From: Nymphaea colorata
Taxonomy: Eukaryota; Streptophyta; Magnoliopsida; Nymphaeales; Nymphaeaceae
DNA: 64,000 nt
Assembly: GCF_008831285.2 (NCBI RefSeq)
Contig: NC_045148.1
Span: forward strand, 2,978,001 to 3,042,000
Reading direction: 5' to 3'
Numbering within the stretch: position 1 is the stretch's first letter; every line of letters starts with the position of its first letter. Both the position numbers and the translations under genes were made by a program. Shown here piece by piece: positions 1 through 14,000 of the stretch. The notes under the pieces are model-generated. The model was given only the letters and a program-made list of their open reading frames with translations, was not told the DNA's origin and searched no databases.

Positions 1-2299
1 ACAACTAAGAGGGCACCAAATATCAAACCTCAGGAGTTATGATTGTCATGTATTGATCCAATAGTTCATTTTGTTGGCCTTACGTATGAAATCACCCAAA
101 AGAGTTAGTATTGTAATAGCTAAATTGTGTGTTTTTTAGAAAGTTATATTTGAACGCTCTAACAAATCACTCATTGCTACAAATGGAAGAAAAAATTGCA
201 CTCACACTTTGTGAATTAGAGACAATATCTCCACCATCATTTTTGACATCATGATACATCTGTCAATCCATTTAGCTCATGAAGTTTGTTTGAGTGGACT
301 TATGCACTATTGTTGGAAGTATACTATTGAAAGTTGTGTAATTATACTATTTCATTTTGATAATTTGTGGTTAATTACATCTGGCATGTTCTTGCATTAT
401 ATTTTGTAGGTACTTAGTTCTTGCATTATATTTTGTAGGTACTTACTGCAACTTAAGAGTTGCATATGTAATAAAAGTCAACCAAAAGGTTCCATTATAG
501 AAAGATATTTGTCGATGAGTGTATGACATTTTGTTCAACATATTTTTGTGATATTGAGAAAAATTCAATAAACCTAAAGGAACAGCGAAAACATTATTGT
601 GCATTCAGAACATAAATCTTGTTTGACTCGAGTATGAGATGTCATAGTGATAACTTTGGACGCTTTAATACATTAACAAGTACATGCATATATACTATTC
701 AATCATAAGGCAATGGAATAATATTTTATGTAATTATTTCCTTAGGGATTTGAATACGTTCATTATTTTGATATATATGTATATATACATTATCTTTCCT
801 TTAATGTGTACGTATTTGTGTAGGCATCACCTTAGATTAGTCAGACATCAATGCTCTAAAAGGCCCCACGATGTTGAACATGTTCATAAAGAAACATTTT
901 CAGATTGATTTCAAAATCACTTATGTATTGGTAATATAGAAGTCTATCTAGGTCATTCCTCAAAAAATCAGTCTACTACATCTAACGTTCATGGTTTTGT
1001 ATGTGACAGATTCATTGAAAACGTGACCAGCAATGTGTCAATATAGTAGAATATGTTGTATGGTTGTCTCAATTTCCTAAAAAAATTGCACTATGATTTT
1101 AAGTCACATCCAATGGCTTTAGATTTCATACAAGGAACAAAGAAATGAACATAAAGTACCAAAATAGTAGTGTACTTGTACTTGCACAGACTCTAGTTTC
1201 TCGAGTTCTATGGATATGTCATGGACATGTATGGAGGTCACCTATACAAGTATTCTAAAGTATAGATGTCACCTACATGATGGATATGTCACAGACATTA
1301 TAAAGGTCACACGGTCATAGCATTAAATGAAATAAATTCCGATTCACTTGCATCAACATCAACTTCAGACGTTTGAAAGACAAAGCTTTCAGCTTATCAT
1401 CACAAGCGCAACAAGTTTTTTACGTAGAAGACCCGCTAAAAAGTAATTTTATGTTGCTATTAAAACAAGATCTAGAGATATGTATGACATTTTAGGAAGA
1501 GAAGTGGATGACAGTAATGATGACTGTAACATAGATCTAGACTTGCATAATGTGCCGGTTGCTGATTATGATAATGTGACTTGTGGTGATGTGCTCTCCC
1601 AAGTGATGGGAGAAGATAGTTATGGTCGGGTACGTGCATTGAGAATACTAGATGTGAAATGTTCTTAGTTTTCTACTAAAAGCACAAGGGTCAAATTGAA
1701 GCACAAAATTCAACATTAAAAGAATAAGTCAGTACTTTGCTAAGAAAGTCATGCTTGAGGAGAAATAAGTATGATATCATAAACTCAAAGAAACATGTGC
1801 TAGAGTATCTGAGTTCGAGGCAACCTATGGTAAGGTCTCTAATATAGAGGCTAAATGTGCAAGAGTGAATATGCTCGAAGATCGAAGAAATCAAATTATG
1901 ACTTCGCTTTCGAAATTATTAAGTTAAATTTCAGTATATTATGTGTTCAACTGTCTTCTTCATTTTTTCTAACATTGTCAACACCTTTCAACTTCTCTCA
2001 TTGATGCATGTCAACCAAAGTTGAAGGCTAAAATATTTGTACTTCTTTTATATATTCAATGTCATGTACAAGTGCCATGTTAATATGAAAGATGAACTAA
2101 AATTATCCAAAACATTGTTTATTTTATTTCAGTTTAAATGAAGACAGGAATTGTGGTTTTTGCTGTTATGTTTATTGCAGGGGTTTGAATTGCATTCTCA
2201 TTATTTGGGGTGTGCAAATATAATGTAATATTTTAAAAAAATTACATTATTTTTACTGAAGATATCAAGCCATCAATAAAAATTGACTTATTGTTGGCA
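1..2299. other. Non-coding stretch, no gene seen
   Basis: AT-rich DNA with only short unrelated open frames. Apart from the 29-bp duplication at 388-445 I see no domain, splice pattern or repeat structure. Confidence 0.5.
388..445. repeat. 29-bp tandem duplication
   Basis: The segment beginning GTTCTTGCATTATATTTTG occurs twice head-to-tail with a 29-bp period and almost no difference. It is a simple local duplication in non-coding DNA. Confidence 0.8.
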
Positions 2300-2656
2300 T
2301 CTTCACGTCAACAAAAGAGGAGGTTTACTGATGGAAAACCTTAATGTAATGGACCTACCATGATGGGCAAGAGCTGCCAGTAAATATAATATTTATTGAC
2401 GTACTCATTAGTAAATATCTAGGATTTACTGATATTCTACAATGGACGGTTAGCAAAGGTTCGGATTTTATTGACATGCTTTTCTGTCAGTAAACATGCA
2501 AGTATACTAACGTTCTTCACATCCATCATTGGAAGTTTCAGGGACACTGTTTTATACTGACGGAATGCAACTTCTATCAGTGATACTTATACTGACGGTT
2601 TGGTCTTTTTATTGGCACTTACATCCCGTCAGTAAATCTTCTTTTTTTGTAGTGTC
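2300..2656. mobile_element. CACTA-like DNA transposon end (fragment)
   Basis: The right border reads TTTTTTTGTAGTG, the inverse of the CACTACAAAAA terminus of CACTA (En/Spm) transposons. Inside it are repeated subterminal-like motifs ACTGACGG/CCGTCAGT in both orientations (near 2,489, 2,557, 2,593 and 2,627). No matching left terminus or transposase is visible, so this is a fragment or small non-autonomous relic. Confidence 0.5.
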
Positions 2657-4985
2657 TCTAACATCAAATACTTGTATATGAGATCCTCAACAATGTCAGA
2701 TCACCTTCGGTCTCAAACTATGCTCCAATAACATGCAATCTTCTGACTTGTAATCTCTTTAACAATCTGCAGGTGTCCAACTCGTGCTGAATCATCCTTC
2801 ATTCCAGCACCTTCCAACTCTGGTTCTGATGTCCTTCACACATGCATGCGACAATCCAGAAAGGAAAATACTAACTATGCAGTAGAATACCTAAGCAGAG
2901 TCTTTCCAAAATTTCATTTAAATTTTTAATTAAGCTATCTTTTTTGAAAAAAAAAACTGTTTAAAAACTGAAATTATGAACTAAATAACTAAAAGCCAAT
3001 TAAAATGCATGAAAGAGGAAGAAAATAAAGTACCTATAGAACATGTTACCCTTATTCCTAGACAACATTTCAAAAGCTTATTTATGAAAGCATATCTGAG
3101 GGTATTCAAAATCTAGAGGTAACTAAAAAATGCTTAATCAAACTTGGGAGACAAAGATACTGCGACCTGATCTAGAAAAATAGAGAAAAAAAACTTCAAA
3201 TTTGTCACGCAGAGACAATTTACTGTCATGCAAAGACAATGTATTTTATATCATTATCACAAATATCGAGTCTTTTTCAAAAAATACCAGATATTTATGT
3301 TAGAGATGATGAAAACTAAAAAACCAATTTTCTGCTTTTTTTGGAAAAAACACCAAAATGAATTTAACACCTACTTTTCGCACTTTGATTTCTTTCTATG
3401 ACATTATTGTTGCCTTAATTTTACTTTAAAGTTTAAAATTTGCCGAAAAATGCCCAAGAAAAACCTTGCCCTTTAAAACCTCAGACCACTATTTATGGCA
3501 ACGCTTTACATATCCAAAAACATTCAATAAAAAATCTTTAAGTTTAAAACACAGAATATGCTACCTAAGCTCCTTATATCCTAAATCTAATTCCAAATTT
3601 CTTCTGGGATTGTCTAGCCCAAAAATTTCAGGAAAAACTACACTTCTGAGATGGACAAAGGTCTGGCTGAACTAGGTAGGATGACGTAGTTCTTAAATTG
3701 ATTTTCCTAATTGGATTTTGAGTATCAACCACGGATTCTTGACAATATCACTAGCGCTATATAAAGGTCAGAAGCTAAAGTTTCTAAAAAGATAATAATT
3801 CATCGACCTTTAATAATTAAAACAATGAAAATCAAGTAAGGCCACAAGTGGGTGGAGAGATCTACACCTTATGCCACCCTAATTTACTAAAAAAAAAACT
3901 CTGAATATACTCATTAAATCATACTTTTCTACATTAATTATGCATGAAACATAAAAGAAAAAAATTCTACCTAGTTCATCGTTGAAGAAGATGGTATTAT
4001 GAATGTCTTGGCTAGAGCTTCCTCTAGTGACACCATTATACCCCTTGCAATATTTTTTTAGAAACTTCTGGCAGTTTTATCTTCATGGTAGGAAGTGCGC
4101 AGTTTGGGGGAAAATAAAGGAAGGAGAAAGAAAGAAGAAGATGAAGGAGGACAAGACGAGGGCAAGGAATATTTTGGAGGAAAAAGAAAAAGAGAGGCCA
4201 TAAAAAAACCCCTAAGGGAAGTGGGAACTTGGGATTTTATGGGGCTCTAAAGGCTAAACTGGTTATATGTGTCATATTGGTGCTGGTGTATGAAATTTCG
4301 TGCATTAATATAGTTAACAATGAAAGTAACCCCAGTCTATAAAAAAAAGGAGTTTTTGTAAGAACAAAAATAAAGATCTAAAAAAATAAAAAGATTAGAA
4401 GGACATTCTTTTATAAAATTGCCAAAATGTCTCCTCTGCTCTTACATGCTTACGTAAAACTCACTCCGCTCTACAGGGGCTTTTGTAAATGGACAGGAAA
4501 GGGGATTTATGGCTTAATTATTTTTGCTAGGGAAGGGGAGAGAGAGAGGAGAGGGGAGAAGACATGATGCCGTCAACGGTGGACATTAGCACAAAAGTTT
4601 TTTCTTCATTTATATTTACATATCTGAATACTTATACATATTGAGGGGCACAAACATACTTCATGAAAAAGGTCCCCTAAAACAAGGACACAAACAAGAT
4701 GGTAGTAGCAACATGTATCTAGCAGAATCTCCCCCACTCCTCGAACTGGCACCTCGATCTATGGGCCCGATTGTCTGCCTGACAAGAAGAACGATATACT
4801 AAACCTAGGTATCCTAAATTGAAGAAATTGGATAAGAAGACAAGTGTGGCTGGGGTAATGCATGAATAAAGTAATCACTTTGACCTAGACAAGTTTTTAA
4901 GTGCTCTCCAACTGAAGTTCATTGATGTTCTTCAACCGCTTTTCAAATGATGGACTTCTCCAATTTTTGGAGCAACAGTGACATT
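2657..4985. other. Non-coding stretch, no gene seen
   Basis: AT-rich sequence with poly-A and poly-T tracts, a purine-rich GA stretch near 4,535-4,560, and no supported coding region. The last 250 bases may belong to the degraded gag of the next element, but I cannot show it. Confidence 0.4.
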
Positions 4986-7640
4986 TATATCATCAACTAA
5001 GTACTCTTAGATATTTGATTCCGGAGCTTCATTTCATATGATCTCTTGTAGTTCACTACTTATTGAATGTACTAAGGAAGAATCATGCCCTTTTGTTAAA
5101 ACCACCAATGAAACTCCTCTTAAAATCAAATGTACTGGGAATATTGATCAAAATTTAATTCAAAAGTTTTCAAAATACCAAAAGTTAGATTTATTCTCAA
5201 ACTTAGCTTGAATTTCTTGTCAGTTTCTCAAATAACCAATCATGGATGTGATATTGTCTTCTTACAAAATAAATTTTTGATACATGACCATCTTTCCAAG
5301 AAGACGATTGGTGAAGATTCTAGGAAAAATGATCTCTACTATATTGATTATTTGGATCTTTTTAACCCTACTTGCAATGTTGTCAAGAAGAGTGACATTC
5401 AAATTTGGCATAGAAAACTTAGACATTCAAGTTTAGAAAAAATATCTTGCGTCCCATTTTCGAAGAGAAATGTAAAGAAATGATTTCTTGTGATGATTGT
5501 ATTGAAGCCAAAATTAAGGCTTTACCTTTTGGTAATAGAAACTTTATTGCAAAAGCACCCTTTAAATTAGTGTATTTGGATGTATGGGGGTTCACTCTTA
5601 TTATGTCTAAAGGTGGTTTGCTATATTATATTATTTTGGTGGATGATTACCCTTGATAAGCTTGGGTTTATTTTTTTAAACACAAATTGAAAGTCTTTAT
5701 GAATTTCAAAAACTTTTACAAGATGATTAAAACACAATTTGATGCCAACTTAAAAAATTTTAAAAGTGATTTTGGGGGAAAATTCATTTCCAATGAATTT
5801 AAAGAATTTTTAAAGGAAAAATGAATTATACATCAAAAGTCTTGTTTCAAAACCCCCAAACAAAATGGAGTTGCTGAAAGAAAACATAGACATATTCTTG
5901 AAATAGCAAGAGCTTTTCTTATATCAAAAAATATTCCAAAAAAACTTTTGGGCAAAAAACATTTTAACATCCATTTATTTAATTAATAAAATGTCTTCTA
6001 AGGTTGTAGAAAACATTTCACATTTTCAAAAACTTTTTAATTTGAAGCAATTTGTAAACGATTTAAAGTCTTTAGTTGCAAGTGTTATATTATAAATGAC
6101 AAAAATATCAAACTTTCATCTAAGGCTATTCAATATGTCTCTATTGGCTATTCTGAAACTCAAAAAGGATATAGATGCTATGTCATTGAAAAAGATAAAG
6201 TGTATGTTTCAAAAAATGTGATATTTTTTTCGAAGAAGAAAATGACTTTGAAGCAAATGAACCTAGCGTGAAGAATAAATATTTTTTCATATGGATAAAA
6301 GATAATGATGATGATGATGTTTGACATTCTTCATATGATGGTTCTTTGAATGAGATTGATAGCATTTCTTTTGATAATAGACCACCAAGAGAAATTATAG
6401 TCTATAAGAGAAAGCCTCAAGAAAACGCATAAGGGTCTCAACCTACTCTTAAGAAATCTCAATGAGATAGAAATCCACCTCAAAAGTTTGTCTCATACGA
6501 GTCTTTCTCCCCAAAGCATAGGTCTTACTTATTAGCTATTTATTCCTTTGATGAACTTTCATCCTATCTTGAAGCCAAAACTAACCCACTTTGGATTGAA
6601 GCTATGAACAATGAATTTAGAACCCTTGAAGACAATAAAACTTGGAACATTGTTTCTCTTCTTATAAAAAAAAAGACAATAGGATGTAGGTGAGTATATA
6701 AAGTTAAGACTATAAGTGATGGATCACTTGAAAGGTGTAAGCTAAATTAACTGTTAAAGGGTATACTCAAAAATATAACATGGACTATGAAGAGACCTTT
6801 GCTCCTTTTACTAGAATGACATCTATTAGGACCCTAATGACTGTTGCAACCATCAAGCAATAGTCTATATATCAAATGGATGTCAAGAATGCTTTTTTGA
6901 ATAGTTACTTCAATGAGGACGTGTACATGGACTTACCCCCTGGGCTTGATTTACCTAAAAGAAAAGTTCTTCATCTTAAAAAGACACTATATAACTTGAA
7001 ACAAGCTCCAAAAGCTTAGTTTAACATGTTTAACAATGCTATATTTAAACAAAGTTTTAAATCATGTTATTCTGATACTGCTATGCTTGTTAAAATACTA
7101 TTGTAAGTATAATTGTGTTGCTTTTATATGTAGATTATTTGATTATTATAGGTAATGACGCCAACAGAATTATGCAAGTAAAGGATTTCCTAACTAATGA
7201 ATTTGAAATTACTAATTTAGGTAACTTAAACACACTATCACTAAGGGGCTTTTTCTATCCTCATCTAATTAAATATGATTGTCAGATTCTAACAATAGGC
7301 ATTTCATGTGTTTTTCTATGTGACTCTTATTTCTTGAAGGCATGAAAAACAAAATAAAGTCTCTCTATCTTTAACCAAAACGGAGATTGTATAGTTGAAA
7401 AGTTTATTAAAGGACATTGGAATTGACTTCACTGAAGCCACTAAAGCCCTATTGCAACAATAAAAACGTCATCTACATTGCTAGCAATCATACTTTTCAT
7501 GAAAGGACAAAACATATTGAAATTGATTGTCACTATGTGAGAGAAGAATGTCTTAGCCAAACAATTAACATATCTTATGTTCCTTCAAAATATCAACTTG
7601 AAAATTTCTTCACCAAGGCACTTGCTTCAACATGATTTCA
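4986..7640 (+). pseudogene. Decayed Ty1/Copia pol
   Basis: Plus-strand remains of one Copia polyprotein, broken by many stops and frameshifts. In order: protease motif FDSGASFHM near 5,019, the gag-pre-integrase box IWHRKLRHSSLEK near 5,402, integrase (VYLDVWG near 5,575 and [17 protein letters not shown] near 5,858), reverse transcriptase (MDVKNAFLN near 6,875, LLYVDYLIIIGN near 7,118) and RNase H with [16 protein letters not shown] near 7,500, ending FFTKALAS. It looks like a different, older lineage from the intronic elements of the kinase gene. Coding for a working protein is excluded. Confidence 0.85.
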
Positions 7641-7697
7641 GTTTCTTCTTGGCAAACTTTTGGTGATCACACTATAAGTTTGTAAGTTTGAGGAAAG

Positions 7698-8218
7698 TGT
7701 TAGAATTTAAGGTTTAGACATCATGTAAGTATACATACGTGCATTTTACTGTCATATATCAAATACTCTCGTTAGTTTGATGTATGATTTATGTATATAA
7801 ATATATCTGTATGCATAGACTTTTTATGCATTTATTTTCTCTCTTTTTTTTTGTATTTATTTTCTCTTTTTCTTTGTATTTTTCGTATCTTTTTATCTTC
7901 TTTTTTTATCAGCTAAGAGAGCTAGTTGTTGGCTGCTCCCAATGGCTAGATTTCTAGCTTTTGGAGCATTCCCAACAACTAGTTCCTTTAACCCCTTCTT
8001 CTTTCCCTTTCTTCTACAAATAAGGGACTTGGGTCCCTTGCTTGGTAAGGGCTTTAAGGGCCTGATTTTATGTATCATTTGAGATTTTATACAAGTTCTT
8101 TTCACCTCTAGTTTGACGTTTCTCCTTGTGTGACTTCTTAGAGTGGTTGGTATCTTGAAGAGTGTAAGTCTTGAAGTGTTTCTATCATCAGGTTTGGGCC
8201 TGGTTTACAGATTTCACA
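7698..8218 (+). mobile_element. Probable 3' LTR of the decayed Copia
   Basis: It begins TGTTAGAATT just after a purine-rich AGGAAAG tract downstream of the RNase H end, holds a TATAAATATA-like motif near 7,797, and can be ended at TTTCACA. No 5' copy was found, so the right border is a guess. Confidence 0.4.
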
Positions 8219-8908
8219 CTCTCTACTTTAGAACACACCATGGCCATCAGAGGAAAGGCTTGCTTCAAATATTTTTACCAGCTTAAACTACAATACTTTA
8301 GCTTTATAATCACAAGTAATCACAATTAACTCCATACCCACAAAGATACACATTTTCTTCTCATTTGGCAAAATTCAGTTCATACCAAGGAACTATTACA
8401 ATCTTCTATATTTCATTCCTTCTCATTAAAAGAACAAGCTAATATGACTTTTTTTTATTACAACTTAAACTTTCTTGCTCTAGATTTGAAATGAAATAGG
8501 AATCATGCACCAAAAGTGCCTCTTCACGGGATTATGAATGGTTTTGCCTATATGGCTTTACCAATTAGGTGTCTTGTTTTCATTGGAATGAGGTTTTTAT
8601 GGTCATTGATCTATAAAGCCAAACTAGGGAGGGGAAATGGTCCTAGCTTTTACTAGGAACAGCACAGCGGGGGAGGGATATGTGCTTCAACTAATCATGG
8701 TTTATTGGTTCCATAGAAAAAAAGGTCTTAGTTTCTGCTGTGTTGTGATTTGGAAGTAGCATCTGTTAATTATACATGAACTGTTTTAACTTTCAATGGT
8801 AGTCTGTAGGAGGAAATCTTCAGTTGAATTCATGTGAAAAAACCTCTTCATCCAGTCTCCATAGTCACTGATGGTATGCTTCTGGTGCTACATTCTTGTT
8901 TGCTACAG
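8219..8908. other. Non-coding stretch
   Basis: No reading frame or repeat that I recognise. It may be intron or upstream sequence of the candidate exons that begin at 8,909. Confidence 0.4.
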
Positions 8909-9845
8909 GTCTTCCTGAAACATGTCCAAGGACAGGTACATATGCAATGGTGAGCTTTCTCCATCCCTTTCAGCCATCTTTTTGTGGATTTTTTAACTCT
9001 ACTATTAGCTCCATTGAACTTCATGCATGAACGAATGTTGCTTATTCAGAGCAACCGTTAGTATGCGATTTGAGGCCCATTTCAATGACCTTGGAATCTT
9101 AGATATCCTGAATTATATGTACTTGAAGGTCTTTTTTTCCTTTCCTCTCAAACTGTCACTTTTTGGAACATCACATCCTCCCACGTTTTTTTCCCATGTT
9201 GTATTGACCTTTTGTTGACCATGTGTATAGACTTTTGGTTCAGTTCTCTTAGCGAAACGTGGTGATTTTACCTTCATAACTGAGCCTGAAGTTATGGGGT
9301 AAATGGTTAATTTGACGCTGCTCTTAAATTCAATCCGTTTAAATTTGGTGCATAGGAAACAAACGATTGCTCAAGCACATTGATCTCTCATATTACCATA
9401 TCTGGTCAGCTGAGAAGATATTTCCAGGCAAGAACTTTGCTTGATTTGTTAATATTTTTGGCATGCAACCAGTGTTTTTGGGATAATTTGCATTTCTTCA
9501 TTCTAGCTCTTTATTCATTTGTCATTTTTGTCATTAAGTTTTAGTACATTAATATAGATTTAGTTAGCTGCCTCGTTAGATATGAATTCCCAGGTGGCCT
9601 ATTTCTGATATCTAAAAAGATCATATAGCAGGTTCTGTTCAGCTGCCACTGTGATAGCGAAAGATCACAAGTGGTTTATTGATAAATTTAGGAAGGTAAC
9701 CAGGCTTCTGGTTATTTCAATAAAGCTACACCTTTTTCAAAATATGAAGCTAATATTAGACTACTATTTGGCCTGAGGTTTATTTCTACTCTAAGAGGTT
9801 CCAGGTGGCAGGTGTTCATGGAAATTTCAATTGTGTCTTTTGATA
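8909..9845 (+). pseudogene. Candidate spliced exons of an unrecognised plant gene or gene relic
   Basis: Several short blocks look like exons: 8,909-8,949 (LPETCPRTGTYAM, then GTGAGC), about 9,050-9,129 (RFEAHFNDLGILDILNYMYL), 9,240-9,299 (LAKRGDFTFITEPEVMG, then GTAAAT), about 9,353-9,427 (KRLLKHIDLSYYHIWSAEKI, then GCAAGA), about 9,633-9,697 (SAATVIAKDHKWFIDKFRK, then GTAACC) and 9,807 onward (VAGVHGNF). All lie on the plus strand, most have AG before and GT or GC after, and the peptides look protein-like. I do not recognise the family and could not prove a joint reading frame. No start, stop or full-length frame is visible, so a gene fragment is as likely as a live gene. It is convergent with the kinase gene, whose stop lies about 0.85 kb to the right. 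Confidence 0.35.
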
Positions 9846-9849
9846 GGAA

Positions 9850-10690
9850 GCTTGGCAATCACCTTAAAGATCCCATACTTTGGTTTTTTCAAATCGTTAT
9901 TTGTATGTGCCACCTGCAGAAGACCTTTAGAGAGATGATTTAGTGAACTGATGACGTAAAAACAATACAGTAGAGAACAGATTTTAAGGGTGAACATATT
10001 TTCACTTTTCACGACAGAGATGTTAAAAATAGATCTAGTTCTTCTCATATCAGTCAAGGTCTATGTATGTCCTCCTTATTCTAATACGTTTTCACTTAGT
10101 TTGTAGTTTTAGCCCTTGTAAGTGGGGTCAGTCTTTTATTAACTGAGGGTAGTCTTATATTTTACCGTCTTTAGTAGAGTATTAGTTAGAACTTTGTTCC
10201 CTATTGCATGCTCTATTAAGAAAAAAACTCAAGTGGTTTGGTTAGCCCGAATAAAGCACCAAGAGTGGATGAGAATATTAAGCATCATGCCAACAAGTTG
10301 AGTTTCATTTCTATTTCACATCTTTCTAAAAAAGGCTAAGCTTAAAAAAGGATTTGAAAATTTCATTTTTTCCCAAGAAATATTGGAGACATTCATACGC
10401 TTCCCACTGCAAATTTAAGTTGTACCTAAACACATGCAAAAACAACAATGCTAAACTTATGTAACTTGGTCTGGGCTGCATTTTCCCATCTTTGTCAGCA
10501 ATTGCAACTACCATTCAAGATTTTACTATATATTTTGCGAAACCTATCATAAAGTTATAGCACATATTATCAGATGAGGATAACATTCAGCTGAAAATGC
10601 TTTTACTAAAAAACTAAAAAAGGAAAACACAAAATTCAAAGTATGCATGATAATACATTCTGATCAATCTACACCTAAGGAAAGAAACTA
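9850..10690. other. Intergenic stretch downstream of the RLK stop
   Basis: AT-rich sequence that must include the RLK 3' untranslated region at its right end. No other gene is evident. Confidence 0.5.
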
Positions 10691-11083
10691 TCATCTTCCA
10701 TCTCCAACAAGATCATGCAGGGCAGCCTGCTCATCAGTAAGGGGCACATAATGTGACACTCCCGCGTCTGATGTTGTAATTGATTGAGTGTGACCATCTT
10801 CAAGTTTAGAAGTTGCAGAAGTAGAAGTGACATTGCTGATGAAGTTGCTTGTGTCATCGAAATCCCAATCAGTCAAATATCCAGGTCTTGACATCACTGG
10901 GTTTACGTCTATGTCACCTGATATCATGGCTACCACACGGGACATGGGTGGTCGAAGTCCTGGAGATGCTTGTGTGCACAGTAATGCAACTCCAATCAAT
11001 CTAAGAGCTTCTTTCTCATTAAAATCTGTAAGAAACTTGTCCACCAAGTCCAACTCAGAGTTGCTTTCATGTAAATGCCAGGC
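10691..11083 (-). CDS. RLK exon 22: kinase end and C-terminal tail
   Basis: 393-nt terminal exon after ATGCCAG, encoding [28 protein letters not shown] (subdomain XI), RVVAMISGD and a Ser/Thr-rich tail ending at TGA (10,693-10,691). Confidence 0.95.
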   Translation of the reverse strand, partial: AWHLHESNSELDLVDKFLTDFNEKEALRLIGVALLCTQASPGLRPPMSRVVAMISGDIDVNPVMSRPGYLTDWDFDDTSNFISNVTSTSATSKLEDGHTQSITTSDAGVSHYVPLTDEQAALHDLVGDGR

Positions 11084-14000
11084 CTGGCATGTTAAAAGAG
11101 AGGGTTAGATCTAACAGGAGATGACCTCACAAATGCACTTCATAAATGTTTAGTTGGAAACAAGAAGAGCAAAGATCATTGTGGATCCACTATCCTGGAT
11201 TAAATTTGATTTTACAGCTAACAACTTCTGTATAAACTATGAGAAGTACATATCTCCATATTTCTATTTATATCCATATAGTTGTGAAAAATGTTCAACA
11301 TCATCTGCACATTGGCAACAATTCTATCAATCTTAGGAACAAAAGAGTCTCAAATGGTAATATAACCTATTTCATATAATTTTCAAGCATTATATTTTTA
11401 CCCATTCTAGTAAATAAATCTTGCTTCTATCCAAGCTTGTGTCTGCATTGGGCCTTCCACTGAGGATTTCAAGCATGACAACACCAAATCCAAAAACGTC
11501 TGCTTTCTCTGTTAGGTGCCCACGCATTGCATACTCTGGTGCAAGATATCCACTACAAAAGGTTCCCAGTAACCAGGTATCATGAGTTTTGAGAAATTCT
11601 ACATCCAGAATTTAGAATAGAGAGCTGAATATTGTGAAAGAAAAACTTACATCGTTCCAGCAACTCTTGTACTAATATGAGTCTTCTTATCATCATAGAG
11701 CTTTGCTAAACCAAAATCAGAGATCTTTGGGCTAAGCTCGGCATCAAGCAGTATATTACTTGCTTTCACATCTCTGTGCACAATCCTTATCCTTGACTCT
11801 TCATGAAGATAAGCAAGCCCCTGAGCTGTGCCCAGGCAGATTTCATAGCGAGTAGGCCAATCAAGGTTAAGTCCACTTTTTCCTACAAGAAAGTATATTG
11901 ACGCTTATTACAGAGGCAAGTCTCTGGTGATGTAGCAACACACATATCTCTTAGTTCTGGACCGGCCTCATAGTCCTTATGAAGTCTCCAGCACATTTTC
12001 CAGGTAAACCAAAAACAGAGCTAAAGATGATGGTCACATCTCAAGAAGAGCTTGTATTGCTAGGTTTTAAGATACAGAAAGTTAGTTCCCAGGCCAACTT
12101 ATAGTTCTAGTCTTTGGATTAGTTCAATAGATTTGGTAATTTCTTTTTAGAAAATTCATTAAGAATCTCATAGCGTCATGCTGTAAACCCTTAAATAAAC
12201 AAGCAACTGGACATACTGGTGCACTTACATTATGTTCTTCTAGTACATAACCATTAACCTGCCTAAACACATTAAAACACCCAAAGAACCCCCAACCTTA
12301 ATGACAATATGTTATTTATACTGTCTTATCTTTCTGGATTGGATCCCAATGTCTAACTCCTGTCAGACCAAAACTCTAATAGCTCACCATCCTAATTGTC
12401 CTGGAAGTCCTTTGGCTCACACAAGTTACTCAAACTATGTAAAGGCATTGAGTAGAGGCTAGGATATCTTAATCAAGATGTCAAAAGATACATGTAACCA
12501 ACATTTCATGGGGGTGTGTCAGAAAGCTTGAGTGAAAATAAGATCTTTTCATTTTTCTTCAATCACAAACCTGAAAGGTCAGGCAGCATAGTTTGGCTGC
12601 CATTAAGCAGACTGACCAAAAGAGCTCTTCGAAGTAATCATGCCAAAAGCTAATAGTAAAGGAAAAGGGCAAAGGGAGTAAGAGAAAGAAACTCAAATTT
12701 TTAAGCTTCTGATCAGGCTATGGTTGCCCAGCTACACAGCATCAAAAAGAGGACGTACCAAAAAGTGCTTGGTCCAGGCTTTTGTTTTCAAGATACTCAT
12801 ACACCAAAAGACGTTGATCTCCCTCAAGGCAGCATCCGTACAATTTTACAAGATTCCGGTGCTGCACTGCAGATATGGCAGCAATCTCTGTAAGAAACTG
12901 ACTCCTTCCCTGTTGAGATGCAGCCGAGAGACGCTTTACAGCAACTACCTTCCCATCAGCAAGAGAGCCCTACACAAGGTATTCTGCGATGAAGGCCTTC
13001 GTTTCTTTGTTTAAATGCACAAAGATCAATTTCAGGCATGGGAACTAAGAGTTAAATTGTTTACAATCCTCAATGTTTCCATTTCTCAGGCAATAGAAGA
13101 ATAGGAAGTACATAACAAGCTTCTATAACTAGACAAGAAAGTTATTTCTTCATAATTGTTATGACCAGAGAAAGAGAGCGTAAAAACATATCATTAACTT
13201 TACCCTGATCTCAAAATTAAAAGTGATTATGGTTGGCAGTAACAAAAATTAAAATATCAGTCCAAATAAAATAAGATATCCTTTAAAAACACACACTCTA
13301 ACTTCCTAATATTGCAGAAAGACTTTAAGTGACAGTTAAAGATATTTAACACTCCCCCTCAAGCTGGAGCATAGATGTCAGTCATGCTCAACTTGTTACA
13401 TCCTTTCAAGAAATCGCCTATGGGAAGGGCCTTGGTAAAAATATCAGTTGCATGATCTTCATATGAGACATGAATAGTACTATTACTCCTTCCTGTACCA
13501 AGTCTTGAACATAATGACAATCCACTTCAATGTGTTCTATTCTCTCATGAAAAACAGGGTTGTTGGCAATATAGGTGGTTGCCCTGTTGTCACAATGCAT
13601 CTTCATTGGGAGATTCACTGACATACCCAAATATAAAAGCATTGATCTGACCCATGACATTTCAACTGTATTTTGGCCCTGATGGTTCAATTGAACGGTT
13701 CAAGGCATGTCTTGTCGCTGAAGGATATACTCAAACTTATGGTGTTGACTTTTTTGAAACTTTCTCACCTGTGGCTTGGTTGAGCACTATCCGATTGATT
13801 ATATCCCTTGTTGTCCAGCGATAGTGGCCTCTATTTCAACAGGATGTGAAAAATGTTTTTCTGTATGGAGACCTTTTCAAAACCGTCTATATGCAGCAAC
13901 CACCTGATTTTGAGCGACAGGGGGAGTGTTTCAAAGTATGCAAATTAAAGAAGGCTATTTATGGACTTAAACAAAGTTCTCGTGCATGGTTCCAGAAGCT

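Noticed and set aside
1480-1668. Acidic 62-residue open frame MYDILGREVDDSNDDCNI
   Set aside because: Short, no recognised homology or splice context, in repeat-rich non-coding DNA.
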